DNA of 64,000 bases from Lutraria lutraria (GCA_964023205.1 OZ026833.1:33010830-33074829), one strand, 5' to 3'; shown: positions 1 to 13,455, counted from the stretch's first letter. Notes: generated by a model not told the origin, from the letters alone. Numbers and translations: made by a program.

Positions 1-1332
1 TAGCGTTATACAGGCTTCAAAACATTTCGCAAACACTTGGCGTTTGTTTCTTGCAATTAAATTAAATAGAAACAGCGTATTTTGTACGTTTTGCCTTAAT
101 TAATATTCATTTCTGCAATAATAGCGATGTTAATCGCATTTCACGAGGGGTTACTGTAACGAAACCAGCCGTATGACTTTAGTTTGATATGTTGCGCTAT
201 GTACCAATCAAGGCTGCTGCATTGTGTTATCATTGCGTGTTGGGTTATTGTCGTTGGCGTCAATATGCATATGGTACGTACGTATCTTACTGTGAATTTC
301 ATAAGCAGCGCGTGTGTTAAAGTAACAATTTGTTTTAATATCAATTATATAGAGACTGAACATGTACGGTTACATATGTATGTAAGTCGGAGCGTGTGTT
401 AAAGTAACAATTTGTTTTAATATCAATTATATAGAGACTGAACATGTACGGTTACATATGTATGTAAGTCGGAGCGTGTGTTAAAGTAACAATTTGTTTT
501 AATATCAATTATATAGAGACTGAACATGTACGGTTACATATGTATGTAAGTCGGAGCGTGTGTTAAAGTAACAATTTATTTTAATATCAATTATAAAGAG
601 ACTGAACATGTACGGTTACGTATGTATGTAAGTCGTACACATGGTGAATCAGTATACATATAATTAGTTGAGTAAGTATAATAGTATGTTAGTGCATGTA
701 CATTGATGTGCTTGCATTACCGAATTGCATTTATTTAAAAACTATCAGTCTGAGAATAGTGGAACCGACTAATCGCAGAACAATTCCAAATTGAATGAGG
801 TAGACCAGGCACCGCATTGAAATTGTATTTCATATATTTGCGAACTTAACAAATTAAGAATGTAAGTAAGCATGTGCGGAGAGATCTGTCCCACTGATTT
901 GGGGGCCGTCTTGTGTCAAACACCCCCTACGCCCCATGCTAGGTAGGAACTATATAAGCGTGGGTATGTGAAAGAAGACGACTTCATTGAAATGGCATTC
1001 CTTCGTTTCACATTCTCAGATTGCATTCAGTCGAGTAGATTTAAACTTGGTAATATGCGATAATTTTTATCACACCCTGAAGGTAACGAACACGCATAAA
1101 CATGCATCATCGATCGACAAAGGGAAATAACCCACTTACGTATAGGAAACGCACCCGTCGAGCATATAGGACACCAAGGGAACTGGATGTTTTGGTCATA
1201 TATCTATGTTTGTCTCTTATATTAATTTCTGCTATCGTAAAACTTGCCAAGTTTACAGTAATTTGAAACTACTCAAGCGAACACGTGCACAAACACCTTG
1301 ATATATAAATTCCCGGCAGACAATGTGCCGCA
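1..1332 (+). repeat. Satellite unit 0 (partial at window edge)
   Basis: Begins just downstream of the T-run of a tRNA-like element lying outside the window. It has four 82-bp subrepeats and the variants TTGCCTTAATT, CGAGGGG and GTCGTACAC, and it ends with AAATTCCCGGCAG in place of AAGTTCCGATTCTCGTCAG (6 bp shorter). Unit 2 has the same set, so units 0-1 and 2-3 form a duplicated dimer of 2,818 bp. Confidence 0.95.
311..638 (+). repeat. Four-copy 82-bp subrepeat array in unit 0
   Basis: CGTGTGTTAAAG at 311, 393, 475 and 557. The fourth copy is the end form. The same expansion in unit 2 at 3129-3456 lies exactly 2,818 bp away, so one expansion was duplicated with its dimer. Confidence 0.95.
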
Positions 1333-2705
1333 ATGGCGCAGTCGGTTAAAGCGTCGGACATTGAAAGCTTTCGAGACAGGCAGACTTTTTGTGGCGGGTT
1401 CGAGGCCGGCCACGGATCTTTTTTTAATTTTTATTTTTCGTTCGTTAGCGTTATACAGGCTTCAAAACATTCCGCAAACACTTGGCGTTTGTTTCTTGCA
1501 ATTAAATTAAATAGAAACAGCGTATTTTGTACGTTTTGCATTAATTAATATTTATTTCTGCAATAATAGCGATGTTAATCGCATTTCACGTGGGGTTACT
1601 GTAACGAAACCAGCCGTATGACTTTAGTTTGATATGTTGCGCTATGTACCAATCAAGGCTGCTGCATTGTGTTATCATTGCGTGTTGGGTTATTGTCGTT
1701 GGCGTCAATATGCATATGGTACGTACGTATCTTACTGTGAATTTCATAAGCAGCGCGTGTGTTAAAGTAACAATTTGTTTTAATATCAATTATATAGAGA
1801 CTGAACATGTACGGTTACATATGTATGTAAGTCGGAGCGTGTGTTAAAGTAACAATTTGTTTTAATATCAATTATATAGAGACTTAACATGTACGGTTAC
1901 ATATGTATGTAAGTCGGAGCGTGTGTTAAAGTAACAATTTATTTTAATATCAATTATAAAGAGACTGAACATGTACGGTTACGTATGTATGTAAGTCGGA
2001 CACATGGTGAATCAGTATACAGTCATATAATTAGTTGAGTAAGTATAATAGTATGTTAGTGCATGTACATTGATGTGCTTGCATTACCGAATTGCATTTA
2101 TTTAAAAACTATCAGTCTGAGAATAGTGGAACTGACTAATCGCAGAACAATTCCAAATTGAATGAGGGAGACCAGGCACCGCATTAAAATTGTGTTTCAT
2201 ATATTTGCGAACTTAACAAATTAAGAATGTAAGTAAGCATGTGCGGAGAGAACTGTCCCACTGATTTGGGGGCCGTCTTGTGTCAAACACCCCCTACGCC
2301 CCATGCTAGGTAGGAACTATATAAGCGTGGGTGTGTGAAAGAAGACGACTTCATTGAAATGGCATTCCTTCGTTTCACATTCTCAAATTGCATTCAGTCG
2401 AGTATATTTAAACTTGGTAATATGCGATAATTTTTATCACACCCTGAAGGTAACGAACACGCATAAACATGCATCATCGATCGACAAAGGGAAATAACCC
2501 ACTTACGTATAGGAAACGCACCCGTCGAGCATATAGGACACCAAGGGAGCTGGATGTTTTGGTCATATATCTATGTTTGTCTCTTATATTAATTTCTGCT
2601 ATCGTAAAACTTGCCAAGTTTACAGTAATTTGAAACTACTCAAGCGAACACGTGCACAAACACCTTGATATATAAGTTCCGATTCTCGTCAGACAATGTG
2701 CCGCA
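1333..2705 (+). repeat. Satellite unit 1 (1,373 bp)
   Basis: Three subrepeats. It is 4 bp longer than standard because of an AGTC insertion in CAGTATACAGTCATAT. The T-run is T7 followed by AA. Private changes include GAGAACTGTCCC and GGGAGCTGG. Confidence 0.95.
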
Positions 2706-4150
2706 ATGGCGCAGTCGGTTAAAGCGTCGGACATTGAAAGCTTTCGAGACAGGCAGACTTTTTGTGGCGGGTTCGAGGCCGGCCACGGATCTTTTTTTTA
2801 TTTTTATTTTTCGTTCGTTAGCGTTATACAGGCTTCAAAACATTTCGCAAACACTTGGCGTTTGTTTCTTGCAATTAAATTAAATAGAAACAGCGTATTT
2901 TGTACGTTTTGCCTTAATTAATATTCATTTCTGCAATAATAGCGATGTTAATCGCATTTCACGAGGGGTTACTGTAACGAAACCAGCCGTATGACTTTAG
3001 TTTGATATGTTGCGCTATGTACCAATCAAGGCTGCTGCATTGTGTTATCATTGCGTGTTGGGTTATTGTCGTTGGCGTCAATATGCATATGGTACGTACG
3101 TATCTTACTGTGAATTTCATAAGCAGCGCGTGTGTTAAAGTAACAATTTGTTTTAATATCAATTATATAGAGACTGAACATGTACGGTTACATATGTATG
3201 TAAGTCGGAGCGTGTGTTAAAGTAACAATTTGTTTTAATATCAATTATATAGAGACTGAACATGTACGGTTACATATGTATGTAAGTCGGAGCGTGTGTT
3301 AAAGTAACAATTTGTTTTAATATCAATTATATAGAGATTGAACATGTACGGTTACATATGTATGTAAGTCGGAGCGTGTGTTAAAGTAACAATTTATTTT
3401 AATATCAATTATAAAGAGACTGAACATGTACGGTTACGTATGTATGTAAGTCGTACACATGGTGAATCAGTATACATATAATTAGTTGAGTAAGTATAAT
3501 AGTATGTTAGTGCATGTACATTGATGTGCTTGCATTACCGAATTGCATTTATTTAAAAACTATCAGTCTGAGAATAGTGGAACCGACTAATCGCAGAACA
3601 ATTCCAAATTGAATGAGGTAGACCAGGCACCGCATTGAAATTGTATTTCATATATTTGCGAACTTAACAAATTAAGAATGTAAGTAAGCATGTGCGGAGA
3701 GATCTGTCCCACTGATTTGGGGGCCGTCTTGTGTCAAACACCCCCTACGCCCCATGCTAGGTAGGAACTATATAAGCGTGGGTATGTGAAAGAAGACGAC
3801 TTCATTGAAATGGCATTCCTTCGTTTCACATTCTCAGATTGCATTCAGTCGAGTAGATTTAAACTTGGTAATATGCGATAATTTTTATCACACCCTGAAG
3901 GTAACGAACACGCATAAACATGCATCATCGATCGACAAAGGGAAATAACCCACTTACGTATAGGAAACGCACCCGTCGAGCATATAGGACACCAAGGGAA
4001 CTGGATGTTTTGGTCATATATCTATGTTTGTCTCTTATATTAATTTCTGCTATCGTAAAACTTGCCAAGTTTACAGTAATTTGAAACTACTCAAGCGAAC
4101 ACGTGCACAAACACCTTGATATATAAATTCCCGGCAGACAATGTGCCGCA
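2706..4150 (+). repeat. Satellite unit 2 (1,445 bp, four subrepeats)
   Basis: Near copy of unit 0: same four-subrepeat array, same CGAGGGG and GTCGTACAC variants and the same 6-bp-shorter end. The length fits 1,369 plus 82 minus 6. Confidence 0.95.
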
Positions 4151-4870
4151 ATGGCGCAGTCGGTTAAAGCGTCGGACATTGAAAGCTTTCGAGACAGGCA
4201 GACTTTTTGTGGCGGGTTCGAGGCCGGCCACGGATCTTTTTTTTATTTTTATTTTTCGTTCGTTAGCGTTATACAGGCTTCAAAACATTCCGCAAACACT
4301 TGGCGTTTGTTTCTTGCAATTAAATTAAATAGAAACAGCCTATTTTGTACGTTTTGCATTAATTAATATTTATTTCTGCAATAATAGCGATGTTAATCGC
4401 ATTTCACGTGGGGTTACTGTAACGAAACCAGCCGTATGACTTTAGTTTGATATGTTGCGCTATGTACCAATCAAGGCTGCTGCATTGTGTTATCATTGCG
4501 TGTTGGGTTATTGTCGTTGGCGTCAATATGCATATGGTACGTACGTATCTTACTGTGAATTTCATAAGCAGCGCGTGTGTTAAAGTAACAATTTGTTTTA
4601 ATATCAATTATATAGAGACTGAACATGTACGGTTACATATGTATGTAAGTCGGAGCGTGTGTTAAAGTAACGCATAGGAAACGCACCCGTCGAGTATATA
4701 GGACACCAAGGGAACTGGATGTTTTGGTCATATATCTATGTTTGTCTCTTATATTAATTTCTGCTATCGTAAAACTTGCCAAGTTTACAGTAATTTGAAA
4801 CTACTCAAGCGAACACGTGCACAAACACCTTGATATATAAGTTCCGATTCTCGTCAGACAATGTGCCGCA
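4151..4870 (+). repeat. Satellite unit 3, truncated (720 bp)
   Basis: Shares TATTTATTTC with unit 1. About 649 bp are missing: the second subrepeat breaks off after GTTAAAGTAAC near 4671 and continues directly with GCATAGGAAACGC, which normally lies downstream of the second TATA. The lost segment includes the rest of the subrepeats, the G5/C5 segment, the second TATA and both hairpins. The tRNA-like element is intact. Confidence 0.95.
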
Positions 4871-6237
4871 ATGGCGCAGTCGGTTAAAGCGTCGGACATT
4901 GAAAGCTTTCGAGACAGGCAGACTTTTTGTGGCGGGTTCGAGGCCGGCCACGGATCTTTTTTTTATTTTTATTTTCCGTTCGTTAGCGTTATACAGGCTT
5001 CAAAACATTCCGCAAACACTTGGCGTTTGTTTCTTGCAATTAAATTAAATAGAAACGGCGTATTTTGTACCTTTTGCATTAATTAATATTCATTTCTGCA
5101 ATAATAGCGATGTTAATCGCATTTCACGTGGGGTTACTGTATCGAAACCAGCCGTATGACTTTAGTTTGATATGTTGCGCTATGTACCAATCAAGGCTGC
5201 TGCATTGTGTTATCATTGCGTGTTGGGTTATTGTCGTTGGCGTCAATATGCATATGGTACGTACGTATCTTACTGTGAATTGCATAAGCAGCGCGTGTGT
5301 TAAAGTAACAATTTGTTTCAATTTCAATTATATAGAGACTGAACATGTACGGTTACATATGTATGTAAGTCGGAGCGTGTGTTAAAGTAACAATTTGTTT
5401 TAATATCAATTATATAGAGACTGAACATGTACGGTTACATATGTATGTAAGTCGGAGCGTGTGTTAAAGTAACAATTTATTTTAATATCAATTATAAAGA
5501 GATTGAACATGTACGGTTACGTATGTATGTAAGTCGGACACATGGTGAATCAGTATACATATAATTAGTTGAGTAAGTATAATAGTATGTTAGTGCATGT
5601 ACATTGATGTGCTTGCATTACCGAATTGCATTTATTTAAAAACTATCAGTCTGAGAATAGTGGAACCGACTAATCGCAGAACAATTCCAAATTGAATGAG
5701 GGAGACCAGGCACCGCCTTGAAATTGTGTTTCATATATTTGCGAACTTAACAAATTAAGAATGTAAGTAAGCATGTGCGGAGAGATCTGTCCCACTGATT
5801 TGGGGGCCGTCTTGTGTCAAACACCCCCTACGCCCCATGCTAGGTAGGAACTATATAAGCGTGGGTGTGTGAAAGAAGACGACTTCATTGAAATGGCATT
5901 CCTTCGTTTCACATTCTCAGATTGCATTCAGTCGAGTAGATTTAAACTTGGTAATATGCGATAATTTTTACCACACCCTGAAGGTAACGAACATGCATAA
6001 ACATGCATCATCGATCGACAAAGGGAAATAACCCACTTACGTATAGGAAACGCACCCGTCGAGCATATAGGACACCAAGGGAACTGGATGTTTTGGTCAT
6101 ATATCTATGTTTGTCTCTTATATTAATTTCTGCTATCGTAAAACTTGCCAAGTTACAGTAATTTAAACTACTCAAGCGAACACGTGCACAAACACCTTGA
6201 TATATAAGTTCCGATTCTCGTCAGACAATGTGCCGCA
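4871..6237 (+). repeat. Satellite unit 4 (1,367 bp)
   Basis: Variants: ATTTTCCGTTCG, AACGGCG, ACTGTATCG, GAATTGCATAAGC, and two 1-base deletions near the end (AAGTTACAGTAATTTAAAC) that it shares with unit 5. Three subrepeats. Confidence 0.95.
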
Positions 6238-7604
6238 ATGGCGCAGTCGGTTAAAGCGTCGGACATTGAAAGCTTTCGAGACAGGCAGACTTTTTGTGGC
6301 GGGTTCGAGGCCGGCCACGGATCTTTTTTTTATTTTTATTTTTCGTTCGTTAGCGTTATACAGGCTTCAAAACATTCCGCAAACACTTGGCGTTTGTTTC
6401 TTGCAATTAAATTAAATAGAAACAGCGTATTTTGTACGTTTTGCATTAATTAATATTCATTTCTGCAATAATAGCGATTTTAATCGCATTTCACGTGGGG
6501 TTACTGTAACGAAACCAGCCGTATGACTTTAGTTTGATATGTTGCGCTATGTACCAATCAAGGCTGCTGCATTGTGTTATCATTGCGTGTTGGGTTATTG
6601 TCGTTGGCGTCAATATGCATATGGTACGTACGTATCTTACTGTGAATTTCATAAGCAGCGCGTGTGTTAAAGTAACAATTTGTTTTAATATCAATTATAT
6701 AGAGACTGAACATGTACGGTTACATATGTATGTAAGTCGGAGCGTGTGTTAAAGTAACAATTTGTTTTAATATCAATTATATAGAGACTGAACATGTACG
6801 GTTACATATGTATGTAAGTCGGAGCGTGTGTTAAAGTAACAATTTATTTTAATATCAATTATAAAGAGACTGAACATGAACGGTTACGTATGTATGTAAG
6901 TCGGACACATGGTGAATCAGTATACATATAATTAGTTGAGTAAGTATAATAGTATGTTAGTGCATGTACATTGATGTGCTTGCATTACCGAATTGCATTT
7001 ATTTAAAAACTATCAGTCTGAGAATAGTGGAACCGAGTAATCGCAGAACAATTCCAAATTGAATGAGGGAGACCAGGCACCGCATTGAAATTGTGTTTCA
7101 TATATTTGCGAACTTAACAAATTAAGAATGTAAGTAAGCATGTGCGGAGAGATCTGTCCCACTGATTTGGGGGCCGTCTTGTGTCAAACACCCCCTACGC
7201 CCCATGCTAGGTAGGAACTATATAAGCGTGGGTGTGTGAAAGAAGACGACTTCATTGAAATGGCATTCCTTCGTTTCACATTCTCAGATTGCATTCAGTC
7301 GAGTAGATTTAAACTTGGTAATATGCGATAATTTTTATCACACCCTGAAGATAACGAACATGCATAAACATGCATCATCGATCGACAAAGGGAAATAACC
7401 CACTTACGTATAGGAAACGCACCCGTCGAGCATATAGGACACCAAGGGAACTGGATGTTTTGGTCATATATCTATGTTTGTCTCTTATATTAATTTCTGC
7501 TATCGTAAAACTTGCCAAGTTACAGTAATTTAAACTACTCAAGCGAACACGTGCACAAACACCTTGATATATAAGTTCCGATTCTCGTCAGACAATGTGC
7601 CGCA
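6238..7604 (+). repeat. Satellite unit 5 (1,367 bp)
   Basis: Hairpin loop variant GCGATTTTAATCGC, third subrepeat with ACATGAACGG, GAAGATAACGAAC, and the same two deletions as unit 4. Confidence 0.95.
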
Positions 7605-8973
7605 ATGGCGCAGTCGGTTAAAGCGTCGGACATTGAAAGCTTTCGAGACAGGCAGACTTTTTGTGGCGGGTTCGAGGCCGGCCACGGATCTTTTTTTTAT
7701 TTTTATTTTTCGTTCGTTAGCGTTATACAGGCTTCAAAACATTCCGCAAACACTTGGCGTTTGTTTCTTGCAATTAAATTAAATAGAAACAGCGTATTTT
7801 GTACGTTTTGCATTAATTAATATTCATTTCTGCAATAATAGCGATTTTAATCGCATTTCACGTGGGGTTACTGTAACGAAACCAGCCGTATGACTTTAGT
7901 TTGATATGTTGCGCTATGTACCAATCAAGGCTGCTGCATTGTGTTATCATTGCGTGTTGGGTTATTGTCGTTGGCGTCAATATGCATATGGTACGTACGT
8001 ATCTTACTGTGAATTTCATAAGCAGCGCGTGTGTTAAAGTAACAATTTGTTTTAATATCAATTATATAGAGACTGAACATGTACGGTTACATATGTATGT
8101 AAGTCGGAGCGTGTGTTAAAGTAACAATTTGTTTTAATATCAATTATATAGAGACTGAACATGTACGGTTACATATGTATGTAAGTCGGAGCGTGTGTTA
8201 AAGTAACAATTTATTTTAATATCAATTATAAAGAGACTGAACATGTACGGTTACGTATGTATGTAAGTCGGACACATGGTGAATCAGTATACATATAATT
8301 AGTTGAGTAAGTATAATAGTATGTTAGTGCATGTACATTGATGTGCTTGCATTACCGAATTGCATTTATTTAAAAACTATCAGTCTGAGAATAGTGGAAC
8401 CGACTAATCGCAGAACAATTCCAAATTGAATGAGGGAGACCAGGCACCGCATTGAAATTGTGTTTCATATATTTGCGAACTTAACAAATTAAGAATGTAA
8501 GTAAGCATGTGCGGAGAGATCTGTCCCACTGATTTGGGGGCCGTCTTGTGTCAAACACCCCCTACGCCCCATGCTAGGTAGGAACTATATAAGCGTGGGT
8601 GTGTGAAAGAAGACGACTTCATTGAAATGGCATTCCTTCGTTTCACATTCTCAGATTGCATTCAGTCGAGTAGATTTAAACTTGGTAATATGCGATAATT
8701 TTTATCACACCCTGAAGGTAACGAACACGCATAAACATGCATCATCGATCGACAAAGGGAAATAACCCACTTACGTATAGGAAACGCACCCGTCGAGCAT
8801 ATAGGACACCAAGGGAACTGGATGTTTTGGTCATATATCTATGTTTGTCTCTTATATTAATTTCTGCTATCGTAAAACTTGCCAAGTTTACAGTAATTTG
8901 AAACTACTCAAGCGAACACGTGCACAAACACCTTGATATATAAGTTCCGATTCTCGTCAGACAATGTGCCGCA
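7605..8973 (+). repeat. Satellite unit 6 (1,369 bp)
   Basis: Standard length with the GCGATTTTAATCGC loop variant. It is the last unit of the first block with GGCGGG in the T arm before the GGCTGG block begins. Confidence 0.95.
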
Positions 8974-10342
8974 ATGGCGCAGTCGGTTAAAGCGTCGGAC
9001 ATTGAAAGCTTTCGAGACAGGCAGACTTTTTGTGGCTGGTTCGAGGCCGGCCACGGATCTTTTTTTTATTTTTATTTTTCGTTCGTTAGCGTTATACAGG
9101 CTTCAAAACATTCCGCAAACACTTGGCGTTTGTTTCTTGCAATTAAATTAAATAGAAACAGCGTATTTTGTACGTTTTGCATTAATTAATATTCATTTCT
9201 GCAATAATAGCGATGTTAATCGCATTTCACGTGGGGTTACTGTAACGAAACCAGCCGTATGACTTTAGTTTGATATGTTGCGCTATGTACCAATCAAGGC
9301 TGCTGCATTGTGTTATCATTGCGTGTTGGGTTATTGTCGTTGGCGTCAATATGCATATGGTACGTACGTATCTTACTGTGAATTTCATAAGCAGCGCGTG
9401 TGTTAAAGTAACAATTTGTTTTAATATCAATTATATAGAGACTGAACATGTACGGTTACATATGTATGTAAGTCGGAGCGTGTGTTAAAGTAACAATTTG
9501 TTTTAATATCAATTATATAGAGACTGAACATGTACGGTTACATATGTATGTAAGTCGGAGCGTGTGTTAAAGTAACAATTTATTTTAATATCAATTATAA
9601 AGAGACTGAACATGTACGGTTACGTATGTATGTAAGTCGGACACATGGTGAATCAGTATACATATAATTAGTTGAGTAAGTATAATAGTATGTTAGTGCA
9701 TGTACATTGATGTGCTTGCATTACCGAATTGCATTTATTTAAAAACTATCAGTCTGAGAATAGTGGAACCGAGTAATCGCAGAACAATTCCAAATTGAAT
9801 GAGGGAGACCAGGCACCGCATTGAAATTGTGTTTCATATATTTGCGAACTTAACAAATTAAGAATGTAAGTAAGCATGTGCGGAGAGATCTGTCCCACTG
9901 ATTTGGGGGCCGTCTTGTGTCAAACACCCCCTACGCCCCATGCTAGGTAGGAACTATATAAGCGTGGGTGTGTGAAAGAAGACGACTTCATTGAAATGGC
10001 ATTCCTTCGTTTCACATTCTCAGATTGCATTCAGTCGAGTAGATTTAAACTTGGTAATATGCGATAATTTTTATCACACCCTGAAGGTAACGAACACGCA
10101 TAAACATGCATCATCGATCGACAAAGTGAAATAACCCACTTACGTATAGGAAACGCACCCGTCGAGCATATAGGACACCAAGGGAACTGGATGTTTTGGT
10201 CATATATCAATGTTTGTCTCTTATATTAATTTCTGCTATCGTAAAACTTGCCAAGTTTACAGTAATTTGAAACTACTCAAGCGAACACGTGCACAAACAC
10301 CTTGATATATAAGTTCCGATTCTCGTCAGACAATGTGCCGCA
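8974..10342 (+). repeat. Satellite unit 7 (trimer position 1)
   Basis: T arm GGCTGG. Diagnostic variants CCGAGTAATCG, CAAAGTGAAA and ATATCAATG all recur in unit 10, 4,107 bp downstream. Confidence 0.95.
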
Positions 10343-11711
10343 ATGGCGCAGTCGGTTAAAGCGTCGGACATTGAAAGCTTTCGAGACAGGCAGACTTTTT
10401 GTGGCTGGTTCGAGGCCGGCCACGGATCTTTTTTTTATTTTTATTTTTCGTTCGTTAGCGTTATACAGGCTTCAAAACATTCCGCAAACACTTGGCGTTT
10501 GTTTCTTGCAATTAAATTAAATAGAAACAGCGTATTTTGTACGTTTTGCATTAATTAATATTCATTTCTGCAATAATAGCGATGTTAATCGCATTTCACG
10601 TGGGGTTACTGTAACGAAACCAGCCGTATGACTTTAGTTTGATATGTTGCGCTATGTACCAATCAAGGCTGCTGCATTGTGTTATCATTGCGTGTTGGGT
10701 TATTGTCGTTGGCGTCAATATGCATATGGTACGTACGTATCTTACTGTGAATTTCATAAGCAGCGTGTGTGTTAAAGTAACAATTTGTTTTAATATCAAT
10801 TATATAGAGACTGAACATGTACGGTTACATATGTATGTAAGTCGGAGCGTGTGTTAAAGTAACAATTTGTTTTAATATCAATTATATAGAGACTGAACAT
10901 GTACGGTTACATATGTATGTAAGTCGGAGCGTGTGTTAAAGTAACAATTTATTTTAATATCAATTATAAAGAGACTGAACATGTACGGTTACGTATGTAT
11001 GTAAGTCGGACACATGGTGAATCAGTATACATATAATTAGTTGAGTAAGTATAATAGTATGTTAGTGCATGTACATTGATGTGCTTGCATTACCGAATTG
11101 CATTTATTTAAAAACTATCAGTCTGAGAATAGTGGAACCGACTAATCGCAGAACAATTCCAAATTGAATGAGGGAGACCAGGCACCGCATTGAAATTGTG
11201 TTTCATATATTTGCGAACTTAACAAATTAAGAATGTAAGTAAGCATGTGCGGAGAGATCTGTCCCACTGATTTGGGGGCCGTCTTGTGTCAAACACCCCC
11301 TACGCCCCATGCTAGGTAGGAACTATATAAGCGTGGGTGTGTGAAAGAAGACGACTTCATTGAAATGGCATTCCTTCGTTTCACATTCTCAGATTGCATT
11401 CAGTCGAGTAGATTTAAACTTGGTAATATGCGATAATTTTTATCACACCCTGAAGGTAACGAACACGCATAAACATGCATCATCGATCGACAAAGGGAAA
11501 TAAACCACTTACGTATAGGAAACGCACCCGTCGAGCATATAGGACACCAAGGGAACTGGATGTTTTGGTCATATATCTATGTTTGTCTCTTATATTAATT
11601 TCTGCTATCGTAAAACTTGCCAAGTTTACAGTAATTTGAAACTACTCAAGCGAACACGTGCACAAACACCTTGATATATAAGTTCCGATTCTCGTCAGAC
11701 AATGTGCCGCA
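10343..11711 (+). repeat. Satellite unit 8 (trimer position 2)
   Basis: T arm GGCTGG, CAGCGTGTGTG at the first subrepeat and AAATAAACCAC; matched by unit 11. Confidence 0.95.
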
Positions 11712-13080
11712 ATGGCGCAGTCGGTTAAAGCGTCGGACATTGAAAGCTTTCGAGACAGGCAGACTTTTTGTGGCGGGTTCACGGCCGGCCACGGATCTTT
11801 TTTTTATTTTTATTTTTCGTTCGTTAGCGTTATACAAGCTTCAAAACATTCCGCAAACACTTGGCGTTTGTTTCTTGCAATTAAATTAAATAGAAACAGC
11901 GTATTTTGTACGTTTTGCATTAATTATTATACATTTCTGCAATAATAGCGATGTTAATCGCATTTCACGTCGGGTTACTGTATCGAAACCAGCCGTATGA
12001 CTTTAGTTTGATATGTTGCGCTATGTACCAATCAAGGCTGCTGCATTGTGTTATCATTGCGTGTTGGGTTATTGTCGTTGGCGTCAATATGCATATGGTA
12101 CGTACGTATCTTACTGTGAATTTCATAAGCAGCGCGTGTGTTAAAGTAACAATTTGTTTTAATATCAATTATATAGAGACTGAACATGTACGGTTACATA
12201 TGTATGTAAGTCGGAGCGTGTGTTAAAGTAACAATTTGTTTTAATATCAATTATATAGAGACTGAACATGTACGGTTACATATGTATGTAAGTCGGAGCG
12301 TGTGTTAAAGTAACAATTTATTTTAATATCAATTATAAAGAGACTGAACATGTACGGTTACGTATGTATGTAAGTCGGACACATGGTGAATCAGTATACA
12401 TATAATTAGTTGAGTAAGTATAATAGTATGTTAGTGCATGTACATTGATGTGCTTGCATTACCGAATTGCATTTATTTAAAAACTATCAGTCTGAGAATA
12501 GTGGAACCGACTAATCGCAGAACAATTCCAAATTGAATGAGGGAGACCAGGCACCGCATTGAAATTGTGTTTCATATATTTGCGAACTTAACAAATTAAG
12601 AATGTAAGTAAGCATGTGCGGAGAGATCTGTCCCACTGATTTGGGGGCCGTCTTGTGTCAAACACCCCCTACGCCCCATGCTAGGTAGGAACTATATAAG
12701 CGTGGGTGTGTGAAAGAAGACGACTTCATTGAAATGGCATTCCTTCGTTTCACATTCTCAGATTGCATTCAGTCGAGTAGATTTAAACTTGGTAATATGC
12801 GATAATTTTTATCACACCCTGAAGGTAACGAACACGCATAAACATGCATCATCGATCGACAAAGGGAAATAACCCACTTACGTATAGGAAACGCACCCGT
12901 CGAGCATATAGGACACCAAGGGAACTGGATGTTTTGGTCATATATCTATGTTTGTCTCTTATATTAATTTCTGCTATCGTAAAACTTGCCAAGTTTACAG
13001 TAATTTGAAACTACTCAAGCGAACACGTGCACAAACACCTTGATATATAAGTTCCGATTCTCGTCAGACAATGTGCCGCA
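11712..13080 (+). repeat. Satellite unit 9 (trimer position 3)
   Basis: B box altered to GGTTCACGGCC, plus ACAAGCTTC, TTATTATACATTT and CGTCGGGTTACTGTATCG. The whole set recurs in unit 12. Confidence 0.95.
13044..13050 (+). promoter_or_regulatory. TATATAA about 30 bp upstream of the tRNA-like element
   Basis: Spacing is compatible with an upstream TATA element of a Pol III gene. The motif is altered in front of units 15, 23 and 25 (TATATAT), unit 31 (GATATGTAAG) and unit 42 (GAAATATAAG). Confidence 0.4.
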
Positions 13081-13166
13081 ATGGCGCAGTCGGTTAAAGC
13101 GTCGGACATTGAAAGCTTTCGAGACAGGCAGACTTTTTGTGGCTGGTTCGAGGCCGGCCACGGATC
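13075..13166 (+). ncRNA. tRNA-derived Pol III (SINE-like) element, reference copy
   Basis: The A box TGGCGCAGTCGG (13082-13093) fits the tRNA consensus TRGCNNAGYNGG. The B box GGTTCGAGGCC (13145-13155) fits GGTTCGANNCC. A four-pair D stem forms between GCGC (13084-13087) and GCGT (13099-13102), with an 11-base loop containing GGTT. The T arm is a six-pair stem, GGCTGG with CCGGCC, around the loop TTCGAGG. The A-B gap of 51 bases suits a tRNA with a long variable arm. The acceptor and anticodon stems do not pair well, so this is probably a tRNA relic acting as a Pol III promoter, not a working tRNA. I cannot name the parent tRNA. The A box is identical in all 43 copies in the window. Confidence 0.8.
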
Positions 13167-13174
13167 TTTTTTTT
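13167..13174 (+). terminator. T8 Pol III terminator after the tRNA-like element
   Basis: A run of eight T directly follows the tRNA-like element, the standard Pol III stop signal, and further T-rich sequence follows it. Copies have T7 or T8 here; units 28, 30 and 34 have seven. Confidence 0.7.
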
Positions 13175-13316
13175 ATTTTTATTTTTCGTTCGTTAGCGTT
13201 ATACAGGCTTCAAAACATTCCGCAAACACTTGGCGTTTGTTTCTTGCAATTAAATTAAATAGAAACAGCGTATTTTGTACGTTTTGCATTAATTAATATT
13301 CATTTCTGCAATAATA

Positions 13317-13330
13317 GCGATGTTAATCGC
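13317..13330. other. GCGAT/ATCGC hairpin
   Basis: Five-pair inverted repeat with a four-base loop, GTTA or TTTA. The G/T difference between unit groups falls in the loop and leaves the stem intact. Unit 11 breaks one pair (GCCAT). Confidence 0.5.
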
Positions 13331-13455
13331 ATTTCACGTGGGGTTACTGTAACGAAACCAGCCGTATGACTTTAGTTTGATATGTTGCGCTATGTACCAA
13401 TCAAGGCTGCTGCATTGTGTTATCATTGCGTGTTGGGTTATTGTCGTTGGCGTCA

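Noticed and set aside
13075..13166. A functional tRNA gene
   Set aside because: The D and T arms are good, but the acceptor strands and anticodon stem do not pair and no standard anticodon loop can be assigned; it is better described as a tRNA relic.
13040..13296. Plus-strand frames of 70-85 codons and minus-strand frames of 63-91 codons through the tRNA-like element
   Set aside because: They read across the A and B boxes and the T-run, shift frame with single-T indels between units, and have no protein similarity I recognise.
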